This document shows, piece by piece, positions 21,357 to 35,317 of a DNA stretch of 64,000 nucleotides. A program made the translations under genes and the position numbers. Each line of letters starts with the position of its first letter. Positions within the stretch are counted from its first letter, which is position 1. This DNA is from Cannabis sativa (Eukaryota > Streptophyta > Magnoliopsida > Rosales > Cannabaceae): assembly GCF_029168945.1 (NCBI RefSeq), contig NC_083604.1, forward strand, positions 66,542,211-66,606,210, read 5' to 3'. The notes beneath the pieces were generated by a model, which saw nothing but the letters and a program-made list of their open reading frames with translations, was not told the DNA's origin and made no database searches.

Positions 21357-24300
21357 AACTCCCACTTGCACTAATATAAAACAAAAAGTGCGTTTCAAAT
21401 AATCTCAACACATTGATATACAAATCAAGTGTAGTAGTAGTAAACTCCTCGTAATAGGATCTGAAAGGTTGAATTAACCACAACCTTTTCTCCACTATTA
21501 CTCTTCCTTTAATCACAAAATCATTGATAATGTGAAATTCCTCTCTATATGTCTACTCTCTTGGGATACTGGATTCTATATCTTTGGCAACTACTTTTGG
21601 TTAATCAGGAAATTAACACTAGTAGTTTAAGGCAATTTGGAATGATGCCAAAAATGTATAGAACTTTCCTTAGACTGAATAAGTACCTTTCCTGCAACTT
21701 TAACATTCAGTCCCTCTCTGGTAGACCTAGAGACTTCAGATAGGTTTTTACACTTCTCCAAAATCACTATTCCACCCCCAGAGTAACCACCATCTTATCA
21801 GAAAGATTTACTAGCACAAAGGCAAATTTCGAAATCTGATGTGGTGTAGTCTAAGAGTTTTAAACACACTCTTATAGACTAACATATAGTTCCTCTTCTT
21901 AATCTTAGGATTTACTTGATTGTCTTCCAATGTTCTTCTCCTGGATTAATCTGATACCTACTCATTACTCCCACTCAACAAGCGTGTCTGGTCTAAGGCA
22001 TACAAAAGCATATCTAAGACCTCTCACTGTTGATATAAGAAATTCTTTCATGGCTTTATCTTTTCTGGAATAGTTAAGACTTTTCCTTAGATAAATAAAA
22101 TCTATACCTAAGAAGTTGGGAAGCTTCTATAGATTGCCATTAGAAAGAAAATGCTTCAGCATCTTACTAAAGTAAGTTGCTTGCATTAGAGTAAATAATT
22201 ACCAGGTATACCACAAGCCATAGGTTTAGATAAACTCAAACCTATAATATTAGGAACAGGAAGTTTGTTAAGTCCATAGAATAGACTTATTAACTAAAAT
22301 TTCCTTTTATGTACTTGTAATAGAAAACTTTAGGTTATTCCATGTGAATGGATTAAACCATAGTTCTATTGGCTTTCTTCTTAGTTTCTTATCTTGACAA
22401 TCCATTACTTGTTTAAACTCACAATGGATTTTAATCACTAGTGTCTCCCAAGTCATAAGAAGGTGAGTTCCTAGAAACTCTCCCACTACGACAAGGCACC
22501 GTGAATTATGTCTAAGAAAACTAAATGGTATTGATCTCTTCGGTTGTGACAAGACAACAGAGGCAGTGGGATCATCATATGTTATATAAGATGATAGAAC
22601 ACTTTTGGAATCAAGAATTAAATATCTCCTTTATTTGCTACTTGTTTTTCAGACTTAGTCATTTTCTTAGAAAAGTAGTATTTGTTTGATCAAACACTTT
22701 CTCATCTATTGACAATGGGATGGTCCACCCCTAATCACTTAGAATAGCTAACAAACCATGGTTAACAGTTCTAGCTTTTCTTAAGATTTTGATTAGGTCA
22801 TCCATGAATCTAGTAATGATTTACATTAAGTATACAACCATTACATCATTCTGAAATTGTATTACCATAGAAGGATTTAGGCAACGACTACTAACTAATC
22901 ATCAACATGCAACTCGAAATTTCTGGGGAGGTAAGTTTGGATATAATTCAAAAATCAATTTAATGATCTTTGAACTGCATATCTATTAACTATTTCTCCA
23001 CCCCTATCAGTTCGCAAGATCTTTAACCACTTACCTTAATGGTGTTTAACCATTGCTAGAAATTAATGAAAGTTTTCAAACATTTCAAATTTCTTTGCAT
23101 AAGGTATAATCTAGAGTTATCGTTTTAAGAATACAACGAAAAACTCATATCCACCCCTGAATGTACATCTATCTACGAATGAGATGAACTACTTTCAGTG
23201 GAATAATAATTTCTTTGCATAGGCATATTAACTCTTTGCAGAGATTGATCTTGTCAAATCCACTATGAACAAGATACAAATGTCATAGATTAAAAAAAAT
23301 GTGGTAGTGTCAATGATGACATAGGTTTAGTTACATCAAAGAGTTCTTAGAATACTGCAGGTGGATCCTGGTCACAGAATACCTAACTCATATTCCATAC
23401 AGTTTTAATCCATTAATAGAAGATGGATATTAAACACTTGAGAAAGTGTAACTGTATTGTATTCTAGAATTAGAAATATAAGAAAATTTCTGTTTGGATT
23501 CTAAAATTAAAGTCAAAGACTTAAATTCAACCAAATATAATGAGTAATTCTTTCTTGGACCACCACTACTAATACAAACTCTAAGTCAGATTTGCCCATA
23601 CAAGTAGGAGATTTCTAAGATTGAGGGTTTATATCAATTGGGAATAGAATTTCGGGATTATAATCATATGCGTCATTCAATTTCTTAAGAGAAAATATAA
23701 TGACATGAAATGATTTATAGACCATTCATCCAATGATATGTTTTTAAAGCTAATTCGAAATGAATAAGCTAAGAGGAATTAGGATAATTTCGTTTATAAA
23801 TAAGAATCCAACGATGCTTCGATTAGCGAAAGACAAAGTAATCTTATTTATGTAATCTTCTTGTTTCATATTGTAAAAATACTAGTCTAAGGTGTCATCA
23901 ATTGATGAACAAATTTAGATGTTGCATATACAATATTTATCTTTCGAGATCTTACACTATTATGTATGTCTAATGGTGAAAATCCACTAGGGATTTATCT
24001 CATTAGATAAACAAGCCAAGTTAGACCAACAATGAAGATTCGAAATTAAACTACAACTTAATAACAGAAAATAACATGGTTCAATATAAATTCATACACA
24101 ATTCAGAAATTATAAACATATAGCAAGTAGGAATGACAAGTGAAAATACTAAAACTTACAATCCTAAATAATTTCCAAGGTTTTCAACAAACTGATATCA
24201 GTGTCCCATTTAGGCGAGAGTCAAAGCTACCATTCATTGAATAGAGTTGTCAGCTCGTCTAAAATGTTAAACATTCTAGCAACCTTTTATTCGATCAAGA

Positions 24301-27300
24301 TTGGAATTCAGCGTTGTCCCGTTTAGGCGAGAGTCAAGGCAATTCTATCTTATGAGCTTCCACCATTGTTTCATAATTTGCAAGTCAAGTATGGTCGCCA
24401 CCATTAGGGTGATCTATACCATACAAAACACTTACAAACTACTTATCATGCGAGGTTAAACGGTGCGAAATTGCTAATGAACGTTCCTCCATTAGGGAGG
24501 ATTACTCACTAAAACAAACGCGGTGTAAAACCCACAATGGAGATCGAATATCTTAATAATAAAGCTCATTATTTAAAGAGAGTTGTATTTTCTTTGATTC
24601 TCTTTATTTATTCTATTTATTTTAAATATATATTTATTTAATTAAAATTTCCAATTTAGAATGAAAAATTCTAAATATAAATTTTAATTTAATATTTATA
24701 AATTTTACTTAGATGGATATGAAAATAACATGAATTATTTCCATCTTAGTAATAATTTCCAATAAATATTTAGAAAAATATTCAATTTAAGTTGTTACAA
24801 AATTAATTTAAATTAATTTACAACTCAAATTTAATTTTCTATAAATATATATTGCATTTCGAAAAATTAAAGTATATAAGAATACAATTTTCGAAAAAAT
24901 GCATATTAAAATAAAAAATAAATCCTGGAAAAATTATTCTAATTTAATGTTGGCCCAAAATTAATTAATAAAATTAATTTACAACAAAAAATATAATTTT
25001 CCTATTTAATTAAATATATAAGAAAAATTTTAAATATTTAAGTATGATGATGAAAATCAACTTAAATATTAATTTTCTATTTAATTAAATACACTAGAAA
25101 AATACTTCAAGCAAAAATATCATCTATCTAGATTTTCCTTTGACTAATTAATTCAATTTCTAATAATATACTTTAATTCAATTTATTTTAAATTAATCAA
25201 TAAATAAAAAAATCATTGATTTAAGTTGATCCAAAAATTAATTAAAATAAATAATTAATTTACAACTTAATCTATTTTTCAAGATAAAATTCGAAATTCT
25301 AGCATTTAAGAAATGCAATTTCGAAAATTGATTAATAAAATAAAGAAAAAATATATTTTGAAAATTATTTAAATTTAGTTGAAAAAATAAATTTCAACTA
25401 AAAATAATTTTCAATTTAATTAAATGTCATGAAAAAGAAATATTTAAGTATGATGATAAAAATCAACTTAGATATTTAATTTTCAAATTAATTAAATGTA
25501 TTAAATTCAAGAAATAAATAATTAAGTGTAGAGAAGGCTTAATTATTAATCTCTAGTTTAATACTAGGAAAAAATATACTTAAAATAAATTGTACCAAAA
25601 TTAATTATATAAATAATTAATTTCACAATGTATAATATTTTCCTATTTAATATTAGAAATAATAAGTAGTCTAGAAATAACTATCTAGAAAATATCTTAT
25701 TTGACTAAGTATATTTTCCACAAAATTTGAAAAAATATCTGATTTAGGTTGTATTAGAAAAAATCTAGAACCTAAATATTTTTCAAATTTAAATTTAATT
25801 AAATATCAAAAATTAAGTTGTAACCACTTAATTTGAAAATATTCCATTTTAAGTTAATATTCGAAAAGATATTAACTTAAAAAAATATCTAAAATATTCC
25901 ATTTTAAGTTAATATTCGAAAAGATATTGACTTAAAAAATATCTAAAGAATCTTAATAACCAATGCCTAAAATTCCTCAACTTAATTTTGAAATTTGAAA
26001 TTCAAAAGATATTCAGATTTAAGTTGGTTAGTTGTAGATAACTAAATATCAACTTAAATAAGAATATTTAATGAAAAATTTAAATTAAGTTCCAGAAAGA
26101 ATCTAGATGGTTATAATTCTATATTTAATTAAATACAAGAAAATACATATAGTTTAGCTTAGAATAAAAAATTCTTTAAACTATATTTTTCTTAAATTAA
26201 TTTCAAAATAAATGAAATTAATTATGTTGCTAATCAATTTTATTAGGTTAAACTAGTGTAATTAACCTAGTACAGTTGTTCAAATCAGGCAAATGGACCT
26301 TCACAATTGGGGTGGTTCATGTGAGGGGAGTCTTTGGGTTCAGTATGTCGTACCCACTTCTATGGCTCCCAACTCTCACACAAGGCCCAAAAGAGAGGAA
26401 TTTAACCTTAATAAGAACAACTGTTATTAATTGAATAGGCCCAAAAACTAAATGGGCCTAAATAAATTCTATCAAGAACTATGATAATTTATTTTAGCAA
26501 CAACAACCTATATGTATCTATAATCAAATTAAACACATAGGCTCACACAGGCACACTTTGGATGGGTCCTATCATGTTGCTAGGTCATACACAGATGAAA
26601 GAAGATTGTAAATATACCTGTTACAAATTATTATCTTGACCAATGGAGCCATCAGATCATTAGATCTGGCAAAAAGTAACCATGGCTATTTGCAATCAAG
26701 TAATAATAGGTTTTGAAAACTTACACATAAGCTAAAACACATACTCCTGCAACAAGGTTAGCTGGATAGCTGGATAGTTGGATGTAGGATTTATTTAATT
26801 TTAAATTAAATATTTAATTTCGAAAATATTTAATTAAATAAAAAAAAATTCGAAAAATTTAAAAAAAATTTGAAAAATTCGAAATTTTAAATATCATTTC
26901 AAAAATTTGCTAACTACTTATAAATTTTAAATGTTATTTTATAAATAAAAATTAAATAAAAAATTAGAAAAGATAAATAAATATCTTTTTCAAATTTTAA
27001 ATGTAATTTAAATAAATAAAATAACAAAATTTAAAAAATTAGCAAAATATCTTATATCATTTAAAAATTACATGATTATAAATATCTTATTTTTAAATTT
27101 AAAATAAGATAAGATATAATCAAATTTTAAAATAGGATAGATTTTTAAGCAAGAAGATAGATACTAATTCTATTCAAATTCAAATTACACTAATATCTTG
27201 AATTAAATTTAAAAAATATTAAATTAATTCGAAATGATAATTAGAATTGAATTAGGAATAGTAATAGTATATATACAAAACCATACAAAAAATCGGAAGT

Positions 27301-27661
27301 TAATTCCATGAAAAAGCATGAAAAATCGAAGAAAAACAAAAAAATTGTGAACTGTACGGACAGATTTGCGATCGCAGGAAAATTTCAGCACAGCCCCGAT
27401 TTTTTCAAATCTTCAAAAAATCATAACTAATTCAAATAAAATCGAAATTGAGTTCTGTAAAAGGCTAACACTCAATACAATATGATACCATCCAAAGAAC
27501 ATACAAACAATCGCAATTATTTTTCACGAAAATTTACAAACATCAATCAATCATCAAATAACACTCAATACAATATGATACCATCCAAAGAACATACAAA
27601 CAATCGTTTTAAAGTCCAAATTTCTTGCAAGTAAATCAATTACCATGGCTCTGAGGCCAGT
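21357..27661 (-). other. Copia-4 internal region, non-coding and very AT-rich
   Basis: I see no conserved protein on either strand. Landmarks: GGGGTGGA-type purine motifs on the minus strand (complements at 21771, 22724, 22997 and 23150); two copies of TTTAGGCGAGAGTCAA near 24208 and 24321; extreme A/T richness at 24540-26200 and 26780-27250; and a block at about 26220-26760 matching, in reverse complement, the Copia-3 leader (32352-32760 and 30400-30450). Near the PBS a roughly 47-bp phrase containing AACACTCAATACAATATG is duplicated (27468 and 27561). Confidence 0.75.
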
Positions 27662-29544
27662 TGTTGGAAATTATTTTACCAGGATCTTAGATCTACTCAC
27701 AAGTATGTTTATTAACATCCTAAATAAGAACTTTCTAAAACGATGAAATAAACACATATAAAGTTTAAGAAACCTTACATTGGGTGCAGCGGAATATAAT
27801 GACTCCTTCCGTTCAGATATCTAGCCCTTGATTCCTTTCTGTAGCAGAGCATTATTAATATCTGAACCTGGATCTCTTTCTCTGAATCTTTGATGCTGAA
27901 ACTCCTTTGCTGATGATCTTTCTTCACGATCTTCCTCACTATGATTGAGGTATCACTTGCTGTGTGTGGGCACTACTCATACACTAAGGATTTCGAAATT
28001 ATCAAGAGGGAAAGAGAAAGAGAAAGGTCAGCCAAAGATAGGGAGAGAGAAGGCTAGGTTTTTCTGAATCAGAAGAACTTTTTTTCCTGAAGCCTTCACT
28101 ATCTATTTATAGCATTCCACTAGGGTTAGATTTGAATTATATGGCATTAAAATAATGAAAAAATCAATTTAAAACACACACAATAGGTGGCCGGCCATGC
28201 CTTAGTGGATTGGGCCTTGGGTTTTGCAATTTTGCAATTTTAACACCTTTTGTATCTGATTTTCTCAAAAATGACAATTTCCTAATTCAACTATTTAAAT
28301 GCCAATTCTAACTATTTAATAACTATAAATAATTATTAAATAATATTGTCATTTATCATATTTATTAATTGAACCATACAAAGTATCATAATTAACAAAT
28401 ATGCCCCTATAACCTCTTTCTTTGCAATTTCGCCCTTACTTAGTGAAAATTTCACAAATAGACATAGTCTAATTTGAGAATTATAATTGATTAATCAAAA
28501 CCAATTACATGAGTCTTACAAGCAATATTATCTCAACTAGTGGGGGGACCATGGGTCTATATAACCGAGCTTCCAATAAGTAGATCAAGAATTTAGCACT
28601 AAAATTCACTGACTTATTAATTCTTCCTTGAATCCACGCATAGAACTTAGAATTGCACTCTCAGTATATAGAATGCTCTATATGTTCCACCATATAGACA
28701 CATCATTAGTTATCCATTGTTATAATCCTAATGTGATCAATTATCCTCTATATGAATGATCTACACAGTAAAGGGATTAAATTACCGTAACACCCTACTA
28801 TGTATTTTATCCTTAAAACACTTGACCCCGTATAAATGATATTTCAGCTTATGTGAAATGAGATCTCCACCATTTATTTTCGTTTGGTCAAGCTCGAAGG
28901 AGATCATCCTTTGCTTACTATTCGCCATATAGAAGCTATAGATTCCATGTTTATGCTAGCGCTCCCACTCAATTGTACTACCGTGTTCCCAAAATGTACG
29001 TATCACCCTGACCTAAAAGTAGGCTTAACTAACAAATCAAAGAACACGAATAGCCTTTCAAGATTGAGCCTAATCATAACAGGATTAAGATCATTTGATC
29101 TAGGATCAAGTTGGCGATATTGACTTGAATAGATTTTACGGTAAGTTTAATTAAATCTAAGTCAAAGTTCAATATCGGTCCCTTCCGATGCATACTCCAT
29201 GCATCCAACCTGAGCTTTACTTTAACCAATGTTCTGGAAAGAGCATAGTATTTCTCCAAATACAAGTAAACTCTTGTTGTAGATTATCATATCAGTAAAA
29301 CCCTGTGTCTGATAAATCTAGGAAACTTTATTCACATAGTCATGTTTACTTTTCAATGTGTTGACGGCACAATAAACAGGATCAAGTATGTGAAAAGGGT
29401 TTCAGATGAATCTATACATTATGTACATATAATCATGAAATAAATCATGTGAACCATGCAACATTAAATGTTATTTCTAATCTATATTAATAAGTAAATC
29501 TGATTATATTGAAATGAGTTTTATTTAGGGCATCAAACCCAACA
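27662..29544 (-). repeat. Copia-4 5' LTR
   Basis: This 1883-bp partner of 19480-21356 has the PBS complement directly on its left. Differences from the other LTR are few (for example an extra GAAAGA unit near 28015), consistent with a young insertion. Confidence 0.9.
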
Positions 29545-29549
29545 CCACC

Positions 29550-30455
29550 TACACGCGCGGGAATGCTGCAGGACTCCCTGTCCGCCGAGGTTTCTCGGCC
29601 CAAGCCCCCATCCTGCACGCGCGGACAGTATGCTTGGCGTACAGCTCCCAAAATTTTCGTTTTTCTTCGTTTTTTCATGCTTTTTCATGGATTTAAGTTC
29701 CGATTTTTTGTGTAGTTTTGTATTTATATATTTAATATTCCTAATTCAACTCTAATTATCATAATGAATTAATTTAATATTTTTTAAATTTAATTCATGA
29801 TATTAGTGTAATTTGAATTTGAAATTAGTAAATATCTATTTTTTTTGCTTAATTATCTATCTTATTTTTAAATTTAATTATATCTTATCTTATTTTTAAA
29901 TTTAAGGTCAGATATTAAATTTTTTTTAAAATTAATTTATTTTTTAAATATTTGACCTTATTTAAATTTAAAATAAGATAACTATAATCATGCAATTTTA
30001 AATAGATGTAAGATATTTTGCTAACTTTTAAATTTTGTTATTTTATTTATTTAAATAAAATTTAAAATATGAAAAAGATATTTATTTTATCTTTTTTAAT
30101 TTTTTATTTGATTTTTATTTATAAAATAGCATTTAATTTTTTTTAAAAGTAGTTAGCAAATTTTGAAAATGATATTTAGGTTAGTTGAAACCTAATTTTT
30201 CAAAATTGTAGGTTTAATTTTAAATATTTTAAATATTTTTTTATATATAATTTTGAAATTTAAAATTAATTTTATTTCTTTTATTTTCGAAAAATAAATT
30301 AATAATATTATTTATTTTATTTTTCAAAATTAAATATTTATTTATTTAATTATTTATCTTTCGAAATTTATTTATTTAAAATTAAATAAATCCTACTTCC
30401 TACTATCCAGCTAACCTTGTTGGAGGAGTATGTGGTTTTAGCTTGTGTGTAAGTT
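29550..30455 (+). other. Copia-3 leader resumed after Copia-4
   Basis: A short GC-rich stretch with two ACGCGCGG motifs (29551-29640) continues the GC island seen before 19480. It is followed by about 700 bp of A/T-rich DNA without ORFs. The end (30400-30450) matches the Copia-4 leader in reverse complement, up to the LINE junction. Confidence 0.7.
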
Positions 30456-32351
30456 TTTCTCTTGGCTTTACAAGTCAAAGAATGCACAGGTGATGAGAGA
30501 CATCTGGGTAACCCATTCATATTTAAGAGAAGAAAGAGAGAAGAGTATCTAAGATTGAAGGAAAGTTTGCATAAGAAACTCGAAGGATGGAAGGTCAAGC
30601 TTTTATCCTTTGCAGGGAGGGCTACCTTGATCCAGTCTGTTGCCTTGAGTCTCCCTCTATATACCATGTCTACTGCCAAAATTCCATTGTCTACTTGTAG
30701 AGAATTGGATGCCCTTATTAGGAAATTTTGGTGGACAGGGGATGTGGATAAGGAAAGATTTTGCGCCATGCTGAGTTGGGATAAACTTTGTAGACTTAAA
30801 TATTTAGGGGGGATGGGTTTTCGGAGACTAGAAGATGCCAATAAGGCTATGCTTTCTAAACTGGCGTGGCAAATGGCGACCAAATGTGATAAGTTGTGGG
30901 TGAAGAGCTTGGAAGCAAAATACTGCAATAGAAGCTCTTTTTGGGGAGTAGAGGGTCGAAGTAATGACTCTGCATTGTGGAAGGGGATTTTATCTACTAG
31001 AAATATATTAAGATCAGGCTCTGTTACCATTCCTGGCAAGGGGGATGGCATAGACATCTGGATGCAACCCTGGATTCCCTGGCTTACCTTCTCGGAATTC
31101 AGATTGCTGATGGAAGAGGTCAGAACCAGATTGCCGAATCTGGCATATGTGGCCGATCTTTCAAGGAATGGGAATGAATGGGATCCTCACTTACTTGAGC
31201 AAGCTTTTGGAAGGGAAATGGGGTGGAAAATCAGTAATATCAAAAGGCTTCCCCATGATTGTGAAGACTCTGTTATGTGGAAAAAGGCAAATGATGGATT
31301 ATTCACGACTAAAAGAGCCTACCAAGAATGTTGCCAATTCTAAGATTGCAGAGACCAAGATGTTTGGAAAGCGATCTGGAACCCGAAAATACACCCTAGA
31401 GTTGCAGTTATGCTCTGGAGAGTATTAGCGGGATGTATTCCAGTCAAGGAGAACATTGCATTTATAAAGGATAAGGGTTGTGTTCTGTGTGAAGAAGGCA
31501 AAGAGTCCCTAAAGCATGTGTTTTGGGATTGTCCTTTTGCAAGGGCTCTTTGGTTTTCAGGTATGTTTCCAGTAGTAAATGCGAGATCGACAGGCTCAGA
31601 TTTGATGGAACTTATACATTTCTTTCTGCAAGGGATTCCAATGAATGATAAGTGGCGATTTCTGACATTTGTTGATTGTTTGTTCGAAGAGGTTTGGAGG
31701 ATGAGAAATGCAGTATTATTCAAAAGTAACAGAATGGATATATTGCTGTCGAGAGTTTCTATTTCTAAGAGACTTGAAGAGTTCTACTCTATACAGGAAG
31801 AACAACCAGTATTTGACACTAACATAAAAAGAGCAGAGACTTACCTTTCTTGGAAGATCCCTCAATCGACGGCATTTGTGTGCTTCACGGATGCGTCTTG
31901 GAAACAGGGGTCGGCAGGCTTGGCGGTCGGTATGGTAGATCGAGCTTCCAGTCGGAGTTGGTGGTCTGCGAAATGGTCTCGGGCTGCGTCGGCGATAGAA
32001 GCGGAGTCCTTGGCGATTGTATGGGCTCTTCAATTGGCTGTTGAGGCTGGGATTCAATCAATTGCAGTGGCTTCGGATGCACTGCTGGTGGTCAAGGCGA
32101 TCGTTCAAGATAGCTTTCCTCCGTGTTGGAAAGCCATAGCAGTTTTCTTTGAAATTAGGAAGTTGGTTAAATTATTTAATTCTTGCAGCTTTGTTTTTAT
32201 TAGAAGGGTAGATAATGAAGCTGATGATGTAGTGGCAAAGACGGCTAGAATCGATGGGCACTGTAATGACTTTATTAATAGGGAGGGATCCCCTTTTGTG
32301 ATACCCAACTACCTCTTTTAATGCATTGAACCTTTCTCTCAAAAAAAAAAA
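30456..32351 (+). mobile_element. 5'-truncated L1-type LINE with poly(A) tail
   Basis: A LINE ORF2 C-terminal part ends with TAA (32319-32321), a 19-bp 3' tail and 11 A (32341-32351). The 5' end is truncated within the RT domain, as is usual for L1. Flanking Copia-3 sequence, compared with the related Copia-4 region, suggests that about 45 bp of target was lost; no clear TSD is visible. It sits in the Copia-3 leader in the sense direction. Confidence 0.85.
30462..32321 (+). pseudogene. LINE ORF2 C-terminal region: RT end, zf-RVT, RNase H
   Basis: One frame covers the segment with a single stop, TAA at 31341-31343. Order: RT thumb (KLEGWKVKLLSFAGRATLI, LPLYTMS); the GGMGFRRLEDANKAMLSKLAW block; zf-RVT region WRVLAGCIPV with CVLCEEGKESLKHVFWDC; RNase H with FTDASW, AIEAESLAIVWAL, VASDALLVV and NEADDVV (all four acidic positions kept). 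Plant L1 elements carry such an RNase H after the zinc region. Endonuclease and the RT catalytic core are absent, so it cannot move itself. The rest of the frame being clean points to a fairly recent insertion. Confidence 0.9.
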
Positions 32352-32768
32352 CTTGTTGACAGATCCAATGATCTGACTCCCTTGGTCAAGTTAATAATTT
32401 GTAATAGGTAAATTTTACAATCTTCTTTCATCTGTGTATGACCTAGCAACATGATAGGATCCATCCAAATGTGTTCCTGTGTGAGCCTATGTGTTTATTT
32501 TATTATATAGATGCATATAGGTTGTTGCTAAATAAAATGTCACACCATGATAGATTTTATTTAGGTCCATTTAGTTATTGGACCTATTCAATTAATAACA
32601 GTTATTTATTTTAAGGTTAAATTCCTCTCTTTTGGGCCTTGTGTGAGAGTTGGGAGCCATAGAAGTGGGTACGACATACTGAACCCAGCACCCCCTCACA
32701 TGAACTACCCCAATTGTGAATGCCCATTTGCCTGATTTGAATAACTGTACTAGGTTAATTATATTAGT
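32352..32768 (+). other. Copia-3 leader, part after the LINE
   Basis: Non-coding. It matches Copia-4 (about 26220-26640, reverse complement), including the TGTGTGAGAGTTGGGAGCC phrase at about 32640-32658. The match to Copia-4 stops just before the Copia-3 gag, where Copia-4 has AT-rich filler instead. Confidence 0.7.
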
Positions 32769-33480
32769 TTGACCAAAGCTGTGAAAGAAAAGTATGAGCG
32801 TTGGCAGAAAGCAAATGACAAAGCTCTATACTTTATGCTTTCTATCATGGTTGACACCCTCAAAACTCGGTTTTCTAAAATCGAGAAGGCTGCTGAAGTT
32901 ATGACGAAGTTAAATGAGCTATTCGGTAAGGCATCACTTCAGTCACGCTTTGACGTGACTAAGAAGTACATTAATGCACGGATGGAACCTCATCAAAAAC
33001 GTGCGCGACCATGTTCTCCTCATGTTGAGTTATTTCCAAGAAGCCCAGGATCATGGTGCTGAAATGGACAGTGCTACTCAAGTAAGCCTTATCTTGAATA
33101 GCCTAACTCCAGCATTTCTACCATATACATCAAATTATGTCATGAATAAGAAGGAAATTGACTTTCATGAATTAGTCAATGACCTTCAAACTTATGAAAA
33201 TTTGATTGGAGGACCCAAGAAGAAAGGGAGTAAACCTCACAATCCTGGGAATGGTAATGGAACGAACAAACCTAAAGCAAATGTTGCCTCTGCTTCGAAA
33301 CCCAAATCGAAGAAGAAGTGGAAGAACACCAAGAAGCAACCAAAGCCATGAAGAATAAAAAGGCTGCTCCTTCTGGTGATGCTACACTTAAAGGAAAGTG
33401 TTTCTACTGCAATGAAAAAGGTTATTGGAAACCCCAGTGTCCTAAACTTCTTGCAAAAAAACAAGGTATTTCTATTTATA
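32769..33480 (+). pseudogene. Copia-3 gag (frameshifted) with protease trace
   Basis: The copia gag domain appears in two frames: VKEKYERWQKANDKALYFML ... FDVTKKYINARMEPHQ, then VRDHVLLMLSYFQEAQDHG ... SLILNSLTPAFLPY and NDLQTYENLIGG. A one-base insertion near 32990 (AAAAAC run) shifts the frame. A second shift precedes the zinc knuckle CFYCNEKGYWKPQC, where His is replaced by Tyr. Just downstream (about 33510-33540) STWIYDSGL resembles the start of a copia protease, then pol stops abruptly. This suggests derivation from an autonomous parent by loss of pol. Confidence 0.82.
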
Positions 33481-35317
33481 AACTTTAAGAGTTTTAGTGA
33501 ATTATTATCCACTTGGATTTATGATTCTGGACTGACTTTGTTTATTTGTTTTCTTCTTCTTATAGGCCAAGCTACTTGAACTCAGATGAGTTGGATCGGA
33601 AAGCTGGACCAAGGGTGAAATCGTCCATATGAAGATGAAGCTCTTCAATTTATTTTTGAATTAATTGTTTTAGTTTAAAGACAATTTGGATTTCAAATTT
33701 TAGTTAGGGATATTTATCCCTGTTTTTCTCATATTGTTGCAATATTTTTTTATTTCATTATTAATAAAGTTTTAATTTTCGAAATTCACAATTGCAATTT
33801 ATGAGAATGAGCTTCATTTATTTTATCTTCATCAACTATTACCACATTATATTTATATGTTTGTATGTGTGAGTATTTTATTATTGATGCAAATTCTATA
33901 ATATTTACAACTCTTCATAGAGTTATATTAAATAAACACTAGAAATTAATTCTATGTTTATTAATAATTGTTAATTCTAATACAATTATTAAGAATTTGT
34001 TTAATAAAAGGATCTTTTGATCTGATAGGGGTGGAGAAAAGTTAAGAAAACTATGCAGTTCAACGATCTTTTATATCTAATGAACTCTGGATAGTATTCA
34101 ACTCCACATAAACTCTATCACACTTAGAGAATAATGATCTTTACAACATTTAGGGGTGGATCATAATTTCTATATACTTAGGGGTGGAGGTTATCCACAA
34201 GTACCCTATATGTATATTCTTAGGGGTGGAGTCTATTCCACAATTCCCTATGTAACACATATTTTCTTTAAACATTGAAGTAATATAATGAGTTAGCTAT
34301 TATCAATATAAATTCTTAATCTTGATTGTATGTTCCATTTCGATTTTACTGTTGTAAGTAAAAGTTTGATACCTATAAAAGTTCTTTGGAAAAGTTTCAC
34401 ACTACCTTAATTGAGTGGGAGAATTTTAAAGTTCTATACCCATCTTCATCAGGTTGATACTTGTGATAGATACTTAAGAACACTACTGAAAAGCAAATCT
34501 AACCATTCACATGGATAGAAATAGCTTATCAGAATTATGAGAATAAGATAAAGAACTCTAGTTCAGTCCATTCGAATGACTTGAACCTAGAATTCTTAAT
34601 CCTCATAAAAATTTTATGGTATCTTAATTTTGACTACTTTATCTCTGGCATGTATTTTTTCACTTCAAATACTAGTCTGCTATGTTGATGACTTAGTCTT
34701 AACTTAAAGTTTCAGACCAATACAAAAGTCACAACTAGGTAACTCTCCAAACAATCAGAGGTTAAAAGTATTATTTAACCAGACATCTGCTATTGAGTGG
34801 GAGCTATCTGAGATGTAATCAAATAGGGAACATTAGAAGATATTCAAAGAAAGATTTATGAAAGTGATCTATATGTTAGACATTAAGGAACTGTGTATCA
34901 GTTGTCCTTGTATCTCACCAACTCATTTCGAGATCCTTGAGATGGTGCTTACTTTGGGGGTGGAGGAATTATTCTATAATAATTCAAGCTCTACCAGAGA
35001 AGAAATATAACTTTGTAAATTTCGAAAATACCAGAAAGTTATATTGCTGAAGAAAAGTCTACACTGTATTATCTCAATTCCATATTTTAAAATATGAGAG
35101 ATATGTCTTCTGTTAATTCAGATGTACTTTTAAAACAGTAAAGATTTCAGTATCCCTTGATGAGTAAAGTATATAGTAAAGGATGTTTCATAAGTGAATT
35201 TATGAACTAGTTTCCAGAAGTTTGGGTGGATTCAAATATACTACACTTGATCTGAAGATCAAGACATCAGATTGACCTATTTGCACAGCTTGTTTTATAT
35301 TAGTGCAAGTGGGAGTT
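33481..35317 (+). other. Copia-3 3' non-coding region with repeated purine motifs and PPT
   Basis: No ORF of note. GGGGTGGA motifs occur at about 34027, 34152, 34180, 34222 and 34956. AGTGCAAGTGGGAGTT at about 35302-35317 is the PPT. Copia-4 has the same motifs on its minus strand, so they are a family feature. Confidence 0.75.

Larger units (their letters stand above)
19480..29544 (-). mobile_element. Copia-4: non-coding LTR element (LARD-like), minus strand, related to Copia-3
   Basis: LTRs lie at 19480-21356 (3' copy) and 27662-29544 (5' copy), with perfect TSD CCACC (19475-19479 and 29545-29549). Read on the minus strand, the PBS is the complement of the CTGAGGCCAG phrase at 27651-27660 and the PPT is AGTGCAAGTGGGAGTT next to 21357. 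LTR ends and parts of the internal region match Copia-3, so the two belong to one superfamily. The 6.3-kb internal part has no gag or pol, so it depends on proteins from elsewhere. Confidence 0.88.

Noticed and set aside
30368..31057. 229-codon minus-strand frame
   Set aside because: Opposite strand of the LINE ORF2 segment, whose sense frame has clear RT and zf-RVT motifs.
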